Source: Telmatactis stephensoni (lineage: Eukaryota > Cnidaria > Anthozoa > Actiniaria > Isophelliidae). From it: a DNA stretch of 64,000 nucleotides. The position numbers were made by a program, and so were the translations under genes. The stretch spans positions 331,984-395,983 of the forward strand of contig JALIZF010001541.1 of assembly GCA_029948255.1 (NCBI GenBank), in the 5' to 3' direction. This document shows, piece after piece, positions 1 through 17,481 of the stretch; the first letter of the stretch is position 1; each line of letters begins with the position of its first letter. A model generated the notes under the pieces. It was not told the origin of the DNA and did not search any database. It was given only the letters and a program-made list of their open reading frames with translations.

Positions 1-333
1 TATTGTCTGTTAGCGAAATTCCATGGTAATCTTCTTTGTGGACAGGAACAATATTGAGCATTTTATAGACAAAATATTTTCTTATTCTTGGAAGAAAACC
101 TCAGTCTGTTTGTTTTGAAAATAAAGATAACTGGTGTGAAATCCTTCTCTTTGCTTATTCTAATTACCGGAAATAAAGACGGATAATTAACATAACAATG
201 AGATCCCACAATGCTTTGCAACGCATATATTAATCAGCCCTCGGGCTTTTGTCACAGTTCCTCTTGACAACCGAGGAGCAAACATCTCGACTTTTGGAAT
301 CTTTCCTGATCGCGACACGCCGTCATCTCACTT

Positions 334-414
334 ATGGATGTTCAATTTCCTCAAGTCAACGATCAAGCACCCGACGTTACTCAAGGTCAACTCCCCCCAC
401 AAGGAAACCTTGAG
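334..414 (+). CDS. Candidate first coding exon of a broken mobile-element gene
   Basis: An ATG at 334 opens 27 codons rich in Gln and Pro that end GAG followed by a donor (gtatag) at 415. Read on unspliced, the frame stops at 418. It is phase 0 and would join the Pro/Gln-rich open frame that follows the acceptor near 1450 (Glu then Pro-Leu-Gly-Gln), giving a continuous low-complexity N-terminal linker. I infer that it is the 5' exon of the tyrosine-recombinase-like gene whose catalytic end lies at 2240-2685. That link rests on order, strand and phase only. It could also be chance or an unrelated gene. Confidence 0.3.
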
Positions 415-530
415 GTATAGGTTCTAATTCAACCTTCGTTACCAGTGTGGGTACGTGGTTAGCTCAAGTTTGAAAGGTTTTGTATTTTTCTCCACTCCTT
501 CCTAGCCTCTTAAGTCTTTAACGGTTTACA

Positions 531-1120
531 CTTAATCGGTACGCTGTGTGTTCGTACAAGCTCATTTTCTTTTACAAATGTAGTGTTGCACGCTGTGTGT
601 TCGTGCTAGGAGATATATTTTCTCAAAGCCCCCCAAAAAATCACACCTCCGGAACGTTTAGTTTGATTGTATTGTCCCAAAATCGTACCAGGATTAGAAC
701 GCTGTTAGGATTACTCAGAAGCTCATTTGTTTGTTGACTTTTAATTTGAACTGTGTTTCGTACTTTAAATCCCCCCAGTTACCACCCAAAGAGTCAAACA
801 ACATTTTGTAAGTCAAAAACTGAACTGACTACGCTTAATCGGTACGCTGTGTGTTCGTACAAGCCTATTCCCTTTTACCGAATGAAATGTAGTGTTGCAC
901 GCTGTGTGTTCGTGCTAGGAGATATATTTCTCAAAGCCCCTAAAAGAACCACACCAAATAACGTCCAGTTGATTGTATTGTCCCAAAATCGAATCAGCTA
1001 GAACGCTGTTAGAATAACCCCAAAATCTCATTTGTTTAATTTGCACACTGTGTGTCGTGCTTAAATTCCCTCAGTTACCATCCAGGGAGTCAAACAACAT
1101 TTTGCAATACCAAAAGTTCT
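531..1120. repeat. 303-bp tandem duplication, two diverged copies
   Basis: The words cttaatcggtacgctgtgtg, gttcgtgctaggagatatat, gattgtattgtcccaaaatc and agtcaaacaacatttt occur once in 531-833 and again, in the same order, from 834 to about 1120. The period is 303 bp. The copies differ by scattered substitutions and small indels. No protein is recognised in either copy; the short open frames here are probably accidental. The block lies between the Pro/Gln-rich exon pieces, so it may be intron or internal repeat of the mobile element. Confidence 0.75.
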
Positions 1121-1450
1121 TCCCTCGCTTCCCAAAACTCGTAAAACTAAATTCGCAAGTTCTTTTTTAAATGTACTTAATTTCCAAGTTCTGTATCCGT
1201 GCCTAAAGTTTTTTCCTTTATTAAATGGTCTAGAAGAGAGTTTCACTAAAAATACTTTAACTTTGGTTTTATTTTCTTAAAGTTCACATCGTTCTATAAC
1301 TTTAATTATTCCCTTCTTTTGTCAAAATTTCCTTTAGTCTCTTTTCGCATAAATTATCCTTTTGTACTTAATTAAGTTTGTATTCCCTTGGAGATTCCTC
1401 CCCCTTTGTCCACTTGCTTTGCTCAAATCCTTTTGTTTCGTCGCTCTTTT

Positions 1451-1680
1451 AGCCTTTAGGCCAGCATCCAGCCCAACCATTAGCGCCTCAGCTTCCAGCG
1501 TTACAGCCAGATAATCAACAGGCTCACTTACCTCCCCAAAACGGTCCAGCCCAACAACCAGCCCATGCAGCAAATCCCTCCCCTGCAGCAAGGTCGAATT
1601 TTTTGGAAGTACATGCATTTTTGACCTTATTTTCAAGAACAAAACGCGATTTTCATCAAAAATTGCACGTTGCTATTTGA
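1451..1680 (+). pseudogene. Pro/Gln-rich coding segment of the mobile-element gene
   Basis: After a pyrimidine-rich acceptor (cgctcttttag) an open frame starts Pro-Leu-Gly-Gln and continues with many Gln-Pro-Ala and Leu-Pro-Pro-Gln motifs through Ala-Ala-Arg-Ser-Asn-Phe, then stops near 1680. A GT donor (gaagtacat) sits near 1608 and is the likelier exon end. The composition is of the disordered linker type. It fits the N-terminal part of a recombinase/transposase polyprotein, but no homology is visible to me beyond composition. Confidence 0.35.
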
Positions 1681-2017
1681 AAAATAAGGAATAACAGAGA
1701 AAGAATTAAAGCTGAAAACACGATTTCTGCCCTTACTGATCAAACCCGTTTATGAGATTCAACTCAATTTCCAATTTACCCTTTATTGAATTGTAATAAA
1801 TTCATTCAGCGTCCTTTTTTACTGAGTCTTTTTGGTTTTGGTTTTGTTTTCCTTTTCACAACTCATTCCCGAGGGGGGAGACGTCAGCCTGAAAAAGGAG
1901 TAAAATTCTCCCCCCAGTTTATCTGGGTCAGGCTGTCCTCCCTTCCCTCTCCTGGGGTCTATGTCTCATGCCGTTTTTTGCTTTCAAATTTAGTTTGTTT
2001 ATTTATTATTCTCAGCC

Positions 2018-2685
2018 CCGTCCCGCCATCGTGTTAAATGATATAGATCTCTTTGAACTGGACAAGCTTAGTAACAACGTTCGCGTCCAATGGGTGGACT
2101 TTGAAGGCATCCCCCAGGAGAACTCGGAAGGGACGACAGCCCGACCTTTTGACCTGGATTTGGTTGTTAATATCTCAATGGGCTCTGTGACCCCAAATTT
2201 AAGGGATCTACTTTTTCCTTTTTGGTGTAAGGCGAAACCCTAACCCAGATATCTGCCCAGTAAAAGGTATCGACGACTACTATAACTTTTCTAAAAGAAT
2301 TAATATCAACCTCAGTGATGGCTTCCCAACAACACCTCAAGGAGGAATCGCTAATAAAGCTCTCTCGTCGTCAGCGGCAGAATCCCGGCTTCACTTTTAC
2401 CTCAAAGAATCTGGTTTGTACAAGGGGAATGAGACGGCCCTACATGGTTTCCGGGCTGGTTGTGCTATCACCCTTGCCCTCACAGGAAGTGAGTTACAAG
2501 ACATCATGTCACACGTTGGTTGGCGCAGCTCAAGTACCGCTGCATACTATATCCAACTAGCCAGAATAATGTCGGCGGCGTCACCCTCCTCTCTTCTCTC
2601 GGGAGTCTCATCCAATATTGGCCAAGTAGGAACTGCTTACGACAATTTAAATATGTTAAGAGGTTTTAGCCCAGCTTTCCCTTAA
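2018..2685 (+). pseudogene. Tyrosine recombinase (phage-integrase fold) remnant of a mobile element
   Basis: After an acceptor-like ttattattctcag at 2017 an open frame (Pro-Arg-Pro-Ala-Ile-Val-Leu-Asn) runs to a stop at 2241. A one-step frame change near 2230 then continues, from Arg-Asn-Pro-Asn-Pro-Asp-Ile-Cys-Pro-Val, to a stop at 2683-2685. The second part holds the tyrosine-recombinase signature: His-Gly-Phe-Arg near 2443, Ser-His-Val-Gly-Trp near 2508, and a Tyr-Tyr pair about ten residues later supplying the nucleophile. The ThrThrProGlnGlyGly stretch before it is typical of recombinases I recall from coral and anemone genomes. The frameshift and the short N-terminal part make it a dead copy. 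It lies in the same orientation as PSMC6 and probably within one of its introns. Confidence 0.7.
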
Positions 2686-3097
2686 TGTCCTCCTTTAACT
2701 TGAAGAATGGGAGGAACGTGCTAATAAAAGTTCTTGTTCTATGATACCATGTGTTCTTGCAGTTTTTCATATTCAACCCTACGCATATCCGGTCAGAGGA
2801 TGTGACACCTTTTTTTCCCGATTCCATATCTCATTGGTTATCCGTGTGTATTGTAGGTACTTAGAATATAGTACGATTCAACACTCTAAAAGCCAAGCCA
2901 AATATGGTTATCACTTTGGAATATGAAAAATAAAAAGCATACATTAATTTTCTTGCATGATATGTTTTGTCTGCAAATTATTTGAAAATATTTTTTTCTA
3001 ATTTTTATTGATTTTAGAAAAAGCTTTGCAAAATTTTGTTTCATTCTTATATTAGTGCAATATTAATTAATAACATGTAAGCCTTCTTCTGTTTCAG

Positions 3098-9236
<6,139 letters not shown>

Positions 9237-9342
9237 ACTCGACAACAAATTTGTCTGAACTTACTGCAAACCTGTTTAAACTTGAATAAAACTGGTTAAT
9301 AAAAGCTGAATATAACCTGTTTAGTAGTAATTACTTCACTGT

Positions 9343-9373
9343 TTTTGTTTTGTTTTTTGGGGTTTTTGTTTTG

Positions 9374-9404
<31 letters not shown>

Positions 9405-9408
9405 TCAT
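9343..9408. repeat. (TTTTG)n microsatellite
   Basis: Pentanucleotide ttttg repeats interrupted by ttttttggggttt, just downstream of the PSMC6 poly(A) signals. Confidence 0.9.
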
Positions 9409-9633
9409 ACTGAAAGAGTGTACAAGAATCGGAAAATATGAAATCCGATGGAGACCAAAGGGTGGTAGTAAATGATCGTAATGCATCATGTTAATATCAG
9501 AAGCCAATGGAAACTCAGCTCCACCAAATACTGGTAGAATGAAATACCAATGGAGGGAGGGGTGGAGGGTCTACTGTTAGCCCCACTTGTTCTATTTTTT
9601 ATCCATTTTTCACATGATGTCACTGTGAATGGC

Positions 9634-10075
9634 ATGGTTGGCCCAGTGGTTAGTGCATTGGCCTTTCACCACTGTGCATGTAGTCAGAAACTGTATTCTG
9701 CTGTATTGATGTCTTTGTGATACATGTTCATGGCGATTAAAGCTATTTTTAGTAATTTTGCCCTCGTGAGCGCATGGCTCTCAAACAATAGAATTTAATT
9801 TTTGACATGCACGCGGATGGGACCATCTGCTTTTGGTAGATGTAATGGCGGATGACGTCAGATACTAATATTCTTTAACATTTATCTAACTGGGCTGAAC
9901 ATCTGCCAACTGCTACGTTTTACGGCAACTGGTCACTGTGTGATCTCTAACATATGGGACTACCCCTCCTGTGAAAAAGGTAGTTAGTAGCAGTGCATTG
10001 ACTTTGTAAAGCGCCTTTGGACATGATATGGAAAAGGCGCTATAGAAATTATATTATATTATTATTATTATATTC
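9634..10075 (+). mobile_element. tRNA-headed SINE remnant, interrupted
   Basis: The head ggcatggttggcccagtggt resembles the A-box region of the SINEs at 20166 and 49154. The tail, gtaaagcgcctttggacatg followed by aaaaggcgctatagaaatta and ATT repeats, is a common SINE 3' end. Between them are about 300 bases that include a segment (caatagaatttaatttttga) related to the foldback unit near 32740-32826, so an insertion probably split the SINE. Confidence 0.55.
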
Positions 10076-10079
10076 TCCA

Positions 10080-10341
10080 GAATTGCCCTATCGCATAATG
10101 ACATCACAGTATGTTTACATTGGGGATAGATGCTCAGAAACAGTGGAAATTTGAACCTATTAATATTCCTTTTCGAAGTAGAACTTCAATGTATCGAGTT
10201 TTGATATATATCATGTATCAGTGATTGTTCATCTGCATTTATTTGATATGCAATCACTCTGATCCCCTCTGGCAACCATAATCCTTAACGTCCAAACAAT
10301 AAAATGTTTTGGTGTGACGTCATTATGCGATAGGGCAATTC
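10080..10341. mobile_element. MITE with gaattgccctatcgcataatga ends, plus a solo end at 10373
   Basis: The left end gaattgccctatcgcataat and its complement, ending tgcgatagggcaattc at 10341, bound 262 bp. A third copy of the same end (cattgccctattgcataatg) lies at about 10373-10404 in the left-end orientation, so a second truncated element follows. The TGACGTCA at 10315 belongs to the element end. No open frame. Confidence 0.8.
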
Positions 10342-10899
10342 TCTGCTCCATTTGAGGTAAACTTCATAATCATTGCCCTATTGCATAATGACATCACAGT
10401 ATGAGGTAGAAGATAGCCTAGTGTAACTTTTTTTTCCATAGGGGAGAGGGGTGGCAAATGGCTCTACACGGGCTAGGTGACAGGCAGCCCAAGCTCAGCT
10501 CTTGTACATTATGGCAGATTGTAATGAAGGTTACCGGGAATCGCTCAATTTATTTTATTTATTTATTTTTTTTTTTTGTCATTTTTTTATTTTCTAGTTT
10601 TAGTTTAAATTGATTTTTTTAATACCTAATCATGTCATTTTTTCAATAAATTTTGATTTTTAAAGCTGTATTTCAATTTTTGAATATTTAGGTCTAGATC
10701 CGTGATCATTCGTGATCGTTCGGAGAATCATTTTGTTTGGGATACCTGTGCCACAACTGGTCGTCCTCAGTTTTTTTCCATATATAGATGAACGCCTGGA
10801 GGTTTCTTTCTTCTGCGTTCTTGGCGGGAAGCTTGATGAGGTGTTATTTTAAGTATGAATGTGAAGTTCATTTCGGATAAATGTATCCGAAAATATAAA

Positions 10900-11868
10900 A
10901 TGTCCAGCAAAAATATCATCTTATAGCTTTGACTACAGTAGTGAACTGAACTTGGTCGCATCTCGTATATGCAGAGGTCACAATGACGCCGGTGAGCGAA
11001 TGTACGGTAAAGGTTTGTGGAATCCAGATACAGGAAAATTTGTGAACGAATTTGACGTCGACGACATCGACTTTGAAGGACACGACGATATTTTCTTTGT
11101 AAGGGAGGGTTATCTAGGTGTAACGATGGGTGAAGATGGTTTTTATATATATTCTGTTGATTCTCGAGAACAAATTATAGTGGCATCAGATAGAGTGTAT
11201 ACATCAGATGCTCTAGCAGTCACCCCACAAAATAATCTTCTTGTTGTTCGTGAAGAACCAGAAATTACATTGATTGAGTTATCAATCGATTACGAGAGAA
11301 AAATTATAGTAGGCGAGAAGGCACTATGCTGGACAGGAATCATTAACCACATCTGTTGTGGACCAAACAATAATCGATGTGGGTACACTATTTGCTTTAC
11401 CGACCAAAGTAATTACATTTCAGTGCTGCAGTGTTTGGATAATACACATTCAGACTTGCAATCTGCAGAGGCACAAAAAGTAAAAATATCACACTGTTTT
11501 GTGCAAGGACAAAAAAAATCTCTTGATGGTCATAAAGTAGTTGGTCTTGCTTTTGTCATGGAGAGAATATGGTCGTTGCAACCAAACATGAGATCATTGT
11601 ACTGGAATCACTTACTGAAGGAAGCATTGGACATGTCATTGTATCAGCCAGTAACATTCCCTCTGAGCGTAAAGTTAAAATAGGTCAAATACGTATTACC
11701 AAGGAAGGTTATTTAATGATAAGTGTGTATTCAGGAAAAAATGCAGATTGTAATTACTCCAGAAGAAATATAATCAAAGTTTATCAATTCAAAAGACCAA
11801 GCAATTTACAAGAATTATGTCGTCAGCAAATCAATATGACACTTGCAACTACAGGAAAGACAAAGTAA
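10900..11868 (+). pseudogene. Intronless beta-propeller-like protein gene with two frameshifts
   Basis: I do not recognise a named family. A long open frame without a start codon runs from about 10869 to 11683, and a second frame carries on to the stop at 11868. Both look like one protein of roughly 320 residues. Repeated Asp-His or Gly-Phe-Tyr-Ile-Tyr strand motifs about 40 residues apart resemble WD40- or NHL-type blades. Two small indels break it. Near 10908 a run of five A puts the natural ATG at 10900 out of frame. Near 11560 a GA repeat (gagagaat) shifts the frame before Met-Val-Val-Ala-Thr-Lys-His-Glu. There are no introns, unlike every neighbour, so a retrocopy is plausible. No poly(A) tract or target duplication was found. 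Assembly error is the alternative explanation. Confidence 0.6.
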
Positions 11869-12425
11869 AGTGTTTGCCACTCCCAAGGACCATGAAAGAC
11901 TTCCTTACAAGAATGTAGAATGTTTAGGAAAGTGGATAATGGTGATTATCATACTTTACATTTCAGTGTAATGCCAGCAAACAGATTTTATTGGCTTTGC
12001 TTCAGTGTTAAAATTTCAGCTTTTCGATTTTTTTTTCAAGTTTAAGGTACCAAAAAGTGTATCATGAGTTTCAGAGGTGATAAATTTTCTCTATTCTATG
12101 ACAAGCACCTTTGGTGCGCGAGAAAAAAAAAAACAACCTCTGAATCATTTTGGTATTCAATTGATGTCCTTTATCATACTGGAACAGCATTCTGAGCTGT
12201 TCCTTGATAACGTTGTTCCTCAATAAGCCTTGAGTAAAACATGCCACTTAATACAGCTGTTCACACCTTATTTAAGGCTGATGTCTTAAGTAGGGTACAT
12301 ATTTGCTCTTGTATAAATGGCTCTGTTTTCAACCATCCCCATGATGCATTTGAGGGAAAAACTAAACATTTCCATGTAAGGCAGTTGATAAACTGAACAT
12401 TGTAATAGACCATAGCCTTTAAGGT

Positions 12426-12623
12426 GGTTACACGAGACGATTTTCTGCGCAACGTTGCAACAACTTGCAATATTTTGCATTGTAATTTTCTGACTTAGAA
12501 TCAAAAACTCAAACGTGTTGCCAAAGCAAAAATTGCAAGGAAAATCATTCCAAGTGTCATGTTACATGAGAAATATAATGCCATTGAGCTGCAAATTGTC
12601 ATTAAAAATCGTCTCGTGTAACA
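12426..12623. mobile_element. MITE, gttacacgagacgatttt ends
   Basis: gttacacgagacgattttct at the left and aaaaatcgtctcgtgtaac at the right form terminal inverted repeats around 160 bp. Related ttacacg words also appear near 31750-31845 and 47680-47890, suggesting a dispersed family. Confidence 0.7.
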
Positions 12624-12789
12624 CATGGCATGTTCTCATAAGAAAAGTTTTATCTGACGTGGATACATGTACTTATATTCTGATAGCTAGAGCAGGTATT
12701 GTTGGGCCTCTATGGCAACACACAGTCACTCCAGTCCCAGGGGGGTGTACTTCTTTTCTTATGTTTATCTGTGGATATGCAACGCCTCA

Positions 12790-12936
12790 CAGTGGTGGAT
12801 CCAGGGGGGTTCCACACCCCCCCCCTTGAAGGTTTTCAGCCATTTTTTGTCAATCATCGACCAAACAATAGAGTATTATACACAGCTGGATTTAAGAAAC
12901 AGAACCCCCCTTGGAAAAATCCTGGATCCGCCACTG
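12790..12936. mobile_element. hAT-like MITE, cagtggtggatccagg ends
   Basis: cagtggtggatccagggggg at 12790 and cctggatccgccactg ending 12936 are inverted ends. CAGTGGCGGATCCAGG-type termini are widespread among non-autonomous hAT elements in animals (from memory). A clean 8-bp target duplication is not visible (acgcctca versus cctaagga). Confidence 0.7.
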
Positions 12937-14031
12937 CCTAAGGATCCAGTTTGTAAGTTCTCATAATTGGTTTATCAGAGTTGCTACTCAAGATTTACTG
13001 TTATCAATGATATTTCTAAATGTTCTTGTTTACATTAGAACATGTTTTTGAAAGTTGTGTATTTTAAATGATAAATTCCAACAAATGGAATCTGAACATC
13101 TTTTGAACATCCCTGTACATTGAGATAAGTTCTCTTGAACAAGAGAGCTGCACGAAGAATTGTAGCCTGAGAATGAAATATGAACTTTATTTTTTTCATG
13201 CAGTTTTACTTTAATGTATTTAATGTATACAATATTTCTAACAATCTAAAACATGGTAAAATACTGTCTTCGAAGTACATTTAAAAAAAGAATGATTCTA
13301 AATGTCATCTAAAAACTTTAGTTATTGTTCATTAAAATTGTTTTTACATAAGAAATAATTACTTGATTTTTTCATTTTGCAGTTGATTTTTACATTGCAG
13401 TGTTGTGAAATATTGTAGTGTAATATATGGAGTATAGTCTCCCTTGCAGCTGATTTTTGTTGTCACACAATGCTTCCCTCAAGCTGCATGACGACACAAA
13501 AGTGGCTGTGAGGGAGACACAGAGCAATGTGTTGCATTTTTATATGAATCCACTGTATCAGCAACTCCCTAGTGTGTGTTAACAATTTTTACAGCACTGA
13601 AATTTTAAGTATGACCACCTTTTCCTACATAATGTATTTCCATATCATTATCTCGGCTATCACCCAAATGTTATCAGCATTTGAAGGATAGTTGATTAGC
13701 GGGATAAAGTATGAAAATGCATTACAGCTATTTACATAGGTATAACTTCAGACCTTTATTTAGTCCATTGGAATTTGGTTATTTGCTTTCGTCAATTGAA
13801 ACTAAAAATAAAAAAGATACCTTAAACTTACCAATTATGATTTTTTTGACAATTTTTATAAATAAAGTTTGTTTTGATGTTAGTAGTTTTTCATATGTTT
13901 GATTTTTTAACTTTGACTGATGGTTGGCGGTGAATAACCAAAATCCAACAGGCTTTTTAAATGTCTTTCACATAATAAATCGCTGTGGTTAAAGTTTGAG
14001 CTTTGCACTGTAAGTGTCTTTTCCCTTTGTG

Positions 14032-17000
14032 TTATGAAGAACTAGCTGATTCAGATGAAGAGTTTTGTCTAAGTAAATAACCATCCACTGTTCCTTTCTG
14101 TCTATTAACTACATCTTTTTGCTGCCTTCTCTCTTTATCAAACTCTTCTTGCAGTTTTTTAGCAAATTCATAGTCATCCTCTTCTTGTTGTTTCTGAACT
14201 GATAAATGACAATTTCTAGTGCTAAGTAGTTTGGGTAACTTTGACGTTGGATGTTTGGATGATGAAGAATCATTCTTTTGACCTGTTAGAGAAAAAGATA
14301 TCATCATCCTCATGTTCATTAATCCTAAAATTTCAGATAGCAATTAATACACGTCAGTATTTCCAAGACATCTCCAAACTCCCTACCACTAGAATGGATT
14401 TTGTATGACTGTGAAAATAAGAATGCACAGTCATGGTATGGTTACAGCAGGAATTTTGAATATTTTTATAGACTGAGACATGGCACTGACATGGCTACGG
14501 CACAGCACTGTCCCTTTCATACACACACAATCTGCTCTACATTTCATATACTTTACTTATTATATGATTGAGTCAGTTTTCTTTGTTACTTGTAGGGGCG
14601 CTCTATATCACGTATTTCCCTAGTCATTATGAATTCAAGGGCATTATACAGATATTGCCCTCGCCCCATACTTCCCTAGGTCATCTTAATTTGGATGTTA
14701 GACTTAGAAATTTTCTACTGAGCCCCAAAATCATACACTAAGTAGCCAATTTTGGTGAAAGAAAATCTCTTGAGAAATAACTTTAGGATTCGAACCCGAG
14801 ACCTTCTGCACACCTATACCCGCCTTTAACCTCTATACTACTGAGCTAACTGATGGAAGCTTAGCAACAAAAAATCGTTTTGTCTGTTATAATAGTGTTC
14901 GTTAACTTCACCGTGAATAGAAATGAAAAGCAATTGTTTAAGATTTCCTTCTGGGAATTCAGTAACTCTTACATACAACACTCACTTACTTGGTAATTTC
15001 CTTGTTGGTGAGAACCATTTTTCCAATGTATGACTGCTACATGTTTTACTTTTGGCTTTGGTTTTATTGGATAATTTTTTACTTGTGGATGGCTTGAGTG
15101 GAGTTTTAATCTGTGGAAAACAAAATGAGAAAAAATGAAACGAATTGAAAATTTCTTTAATCATTTGCTCTCTCTATGCTCACATAATGGTCAATAAAGT
15201 TGTTGATGATGATGAATTGTTTAATGTGAGTTCTTCTCTTTCGACTAACGTAAAGTACCTGCGAGCTGGGTGAATCAACCTGCTGTTGCAGTCGTTTTGC
15301 CAATTCTTCATCATTATCAATCATTTGCTGCATTTGAGGATCTACTATCTCCTCTTCCTCCATTAGTCGACGAATAAGCTCCTCACTTGCTCGAATTTCT
15401 TCTTCTCTTGCTTTATGAATCTACATATAGGAGAGAAGCACAAGTTAGTGTACTCTATAACAGTAAATTCTCTCAAGAACCTCTGCAGGCCAGAACCTTA
15501 AAAGCATAGTGGATAATATACCAAATCCCTTGTTGATGTACTGTCAGCCAACTGTAGTTTCTTGTGTAGAGATATACCGGCTTTTAAGGGGAATTGGTAC
15601 ACAATATTTCAAATAGAGAATGCATTATATCATAATTATGTTCCAACAATCCTTCATCTCAACTTATGGCTGACCTGCTCACTGGGAAATGGTATTCTTT
15701 TTAATCCATTTATAAGTCCCTCAGATAAAAGCTCCCCATTCAAAATTCCTTAGCAACTTGTATAAAGCTAACAATACACACTGCAATGTTTCTCACACTG
15801 GCAATAGAATTTTAGAGATTTTCTTTTTGTTGTGAGAGCAATATTGCAGAGTGTATCATGTCTGGTGAAAATTGTTACAGAAAGTTCAAAGCTTGAACTT
15901 TTCTCTGTAACATACTGAATATTGCACACCTCATATTGAATGTTGCAGAGTGATGATAGAGTACCTAAAAGTACCTAAAATTAAGCTGCCAGTACAAGAA
16001 AAATATTGCAGTATGTATCGCCAGCTTATACATCTGTCAATGTTCAGCCCCAGGATAGAAGGGCCGGGCATACCGAGGAGAATTTGACATTTTTGTTGAT
16101 GCCAAAGTCAGATTCTCCACCTCAGCTCTTATGCATGTCAAATTCTAAACTGCTACCAGTACATTCCCTTATTCTCTTGGTCAATTTAAGATGGCAACCA
16201 TGTCAAATTCTCCACTCAAAGGTGAGGAATTTATGTCAAATCCCCTGGGTATGCCCCACCCCCACCCCCACAGGGACAAGTGCATAGACTATATTTCTAT
16301 TCTGTTGCAACAATGTATTCTGGGACTGTTATTTCAGTTAGATAACACCAAACAAAAGATGTCGTGGTTTGTAGTTATTTTGTTAAGTAATATTTTACTG
16401 AGATAACAGTCCCAGAATGCAGACCGTTGCTATAGCAGATTAGCAATATAGTCTATTAAGCCCAATGCTTTTCAAGCTGCAGTTTATGGTAAATACCTTT
16501 CTCATTTCCTCTTCATATTCACTCCGGATTGCTCCATTTTCAGAAAGAACTCTCTTCAGTGATCTTCGGCCTGGCAAAAAATTGATCTCAACTAGAACTT
16601 TATGTTGGAACAAAAACTATGGGATTGCAGGTCAGCAAAAAATTACACTATTTACACTATAATTAGATAATAGACTCATAGTAAAACTAAATGCTAAAGA
16701 AAATGACATTGTTTTTTCGCCATCTACAATACGAATAAGTTATGTACGTAAACATGCATGTAACAACAGCTGTGTCGCAATTTCAGCGTTACATAATCAT
16801 AAAACTCAATATAAATAAAAAACGATTTTCAGTTAACTGAAGGTAAGCTACTTTAAAAAGACAAGTCCATTTGTGTAGTCAATCTCAGTAAGTTAACATA
16901 CCGACACAATCTTCAAGTTCATCATCATCTTCCCCTGCAATTCTTCGTTCACATTTTTTAGGAAAAAGCTTTTGAATCAGTTCCCAGCGTTCCTGACATA

Positions 17001-17280
17001 TAAGGGTTCCATTTCTAGCTTGTTTACGAGCCCAACTCGAGATCCTTACTCGACAAATTGGGCACTGGAGATTTGCTTCTTGGACATTTTGAGTGAAGCA
17101 GAGCTTACAAAGTTCGTGATTACAAGGCATCACAACCGGTTCGATTAGAAGATGAAGACAAATTGGGCAAATAAAGTCTTCCTCGGATACTTCTTCTGGT
17201 TCATTTTCCATACACTGGTCCCTTTTTCGCTTTTTAGAGGGATGGTCTAAGCAATCCGAAGACTTTAGCAAGTCCGCCAT
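14032..17280 (-). CDS. RNF168: RNF168-like E3 ubiquitin-protein ligase
   Basis: RNF168 family ligases act in the nucleus at DNA double-strand breaks, ubiquitinating H2A to recruit repair factors. Exons on the minus strand: 17280-16902, 16570-16497, 15420-15259, 15110-14990, 14282-14032 (stop). GT-AG junctions keep frame and give 328 residues, shorter than human RNF168 (571). A C3HC4 RING uses Cys38, Cys41, Cys53, His55, Cys58, Cys61, Cys73 and Cys76. A SerGluTyrGluGluGlu motif (exon 2) matches the UMI region. Exon 3 has an acidic helical ubiquitin-binding motif (DNDEELAKRLQ) like MIU1. Exon 5 has a second (DDYEFAKKLQEEF) followed directly by VVNRQKGTVDGYLLR, the MIU2-LRM2 arrangement that directs RNF168/RNF169 to ubiquitinated nucleosomes. 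RNF169 is the alternative name, but the UMI favours RNF168. The coiled-coil gene ends 201 bp upstream on the same strand. Confidence 0.92.
14392..14550. mobile_element. MITE family A, second copy
   Basis: Diverged relative of the element at 6036-6180 in the opposite orientation, inside the last intron of the RNF168-like gene. Shared words include tgactgtgaaaa, gttacagcaggaattttgaa and tttttatagac. Confidence 0.6.
14786..14856 (-). mobile_element. tRNA-derived SINE head
   Basis: On the minus strand an A-box (TAGCTCAGTAGT, 14849-14838) and a B-box (GGTTCGAATCC, 14797-14787) are spaced as in a tRNA with a variable loop. The acceptor stem does not pair and flanking DNA continues as repeat, so this is a SINE head, not a tRNA gene. 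It lies in an RNF168 intron. Confidence 0.6.
15873..15911. repeat. Perfect-type hairpin in RNF168 intron
   Basis: gttacagaaagttcaaagctt is followed by its inverse gaacttttctctgtaac, a 39-bp near-perfect palindrome with essentially no loop. It is surrounded by repeated atattgca words between 15780 and 15990, perhaps part of a larger decayed foldback element. Confidence 0.6.
16288..16457. mobile_element. MITE, 170 bp
   Basis: The ends atagactatatttctatt and aatatagtctat are inverted, and the arms also share tgtattctgggactgttat with its complement ataacagtcccagaatgcag. Located in the first-to-second exon region of the RNF168-like gene. Confidence 0.75.
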
Positions 17281-17481
17281 TTTCTCAACATCAACAAAAC
17301 ATGTTCAAGTCGTCACGTCTGGCGATTGGCAAAAATTTTGGCGGGAAAAATGCCTAAAAATTTTCAGACAGGGGAGGGGAGGGAGGGGCTTTCCACAGAA
17401 AGCCCAAAACCACTGAATACTATTTTAAACTACTTGTGTTTGTCTTGTTTATTTAGTTTTATAAAAATTTACAATAAATCG

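Larger units (their letters stand above)
11869..14031. other. Intergenic tract with two MITEs, otherwise nothing recognised
   Basis: AT-rich sequence between the propeller-like gene (+) and the 3' end of the RNF168-like gene (-). Apart from the two foldback elements listed separately I see no coding exon. Short open frames here lack splice sites or composition typical of exons. Confidence 0.6.

Noticed and set aside
11569..11868. A separate small gene starting at the internal Met near 11569
   Set aside because: It continues the propeller-like protein in a shifted frame; a frameshift explains it better than a second gene.
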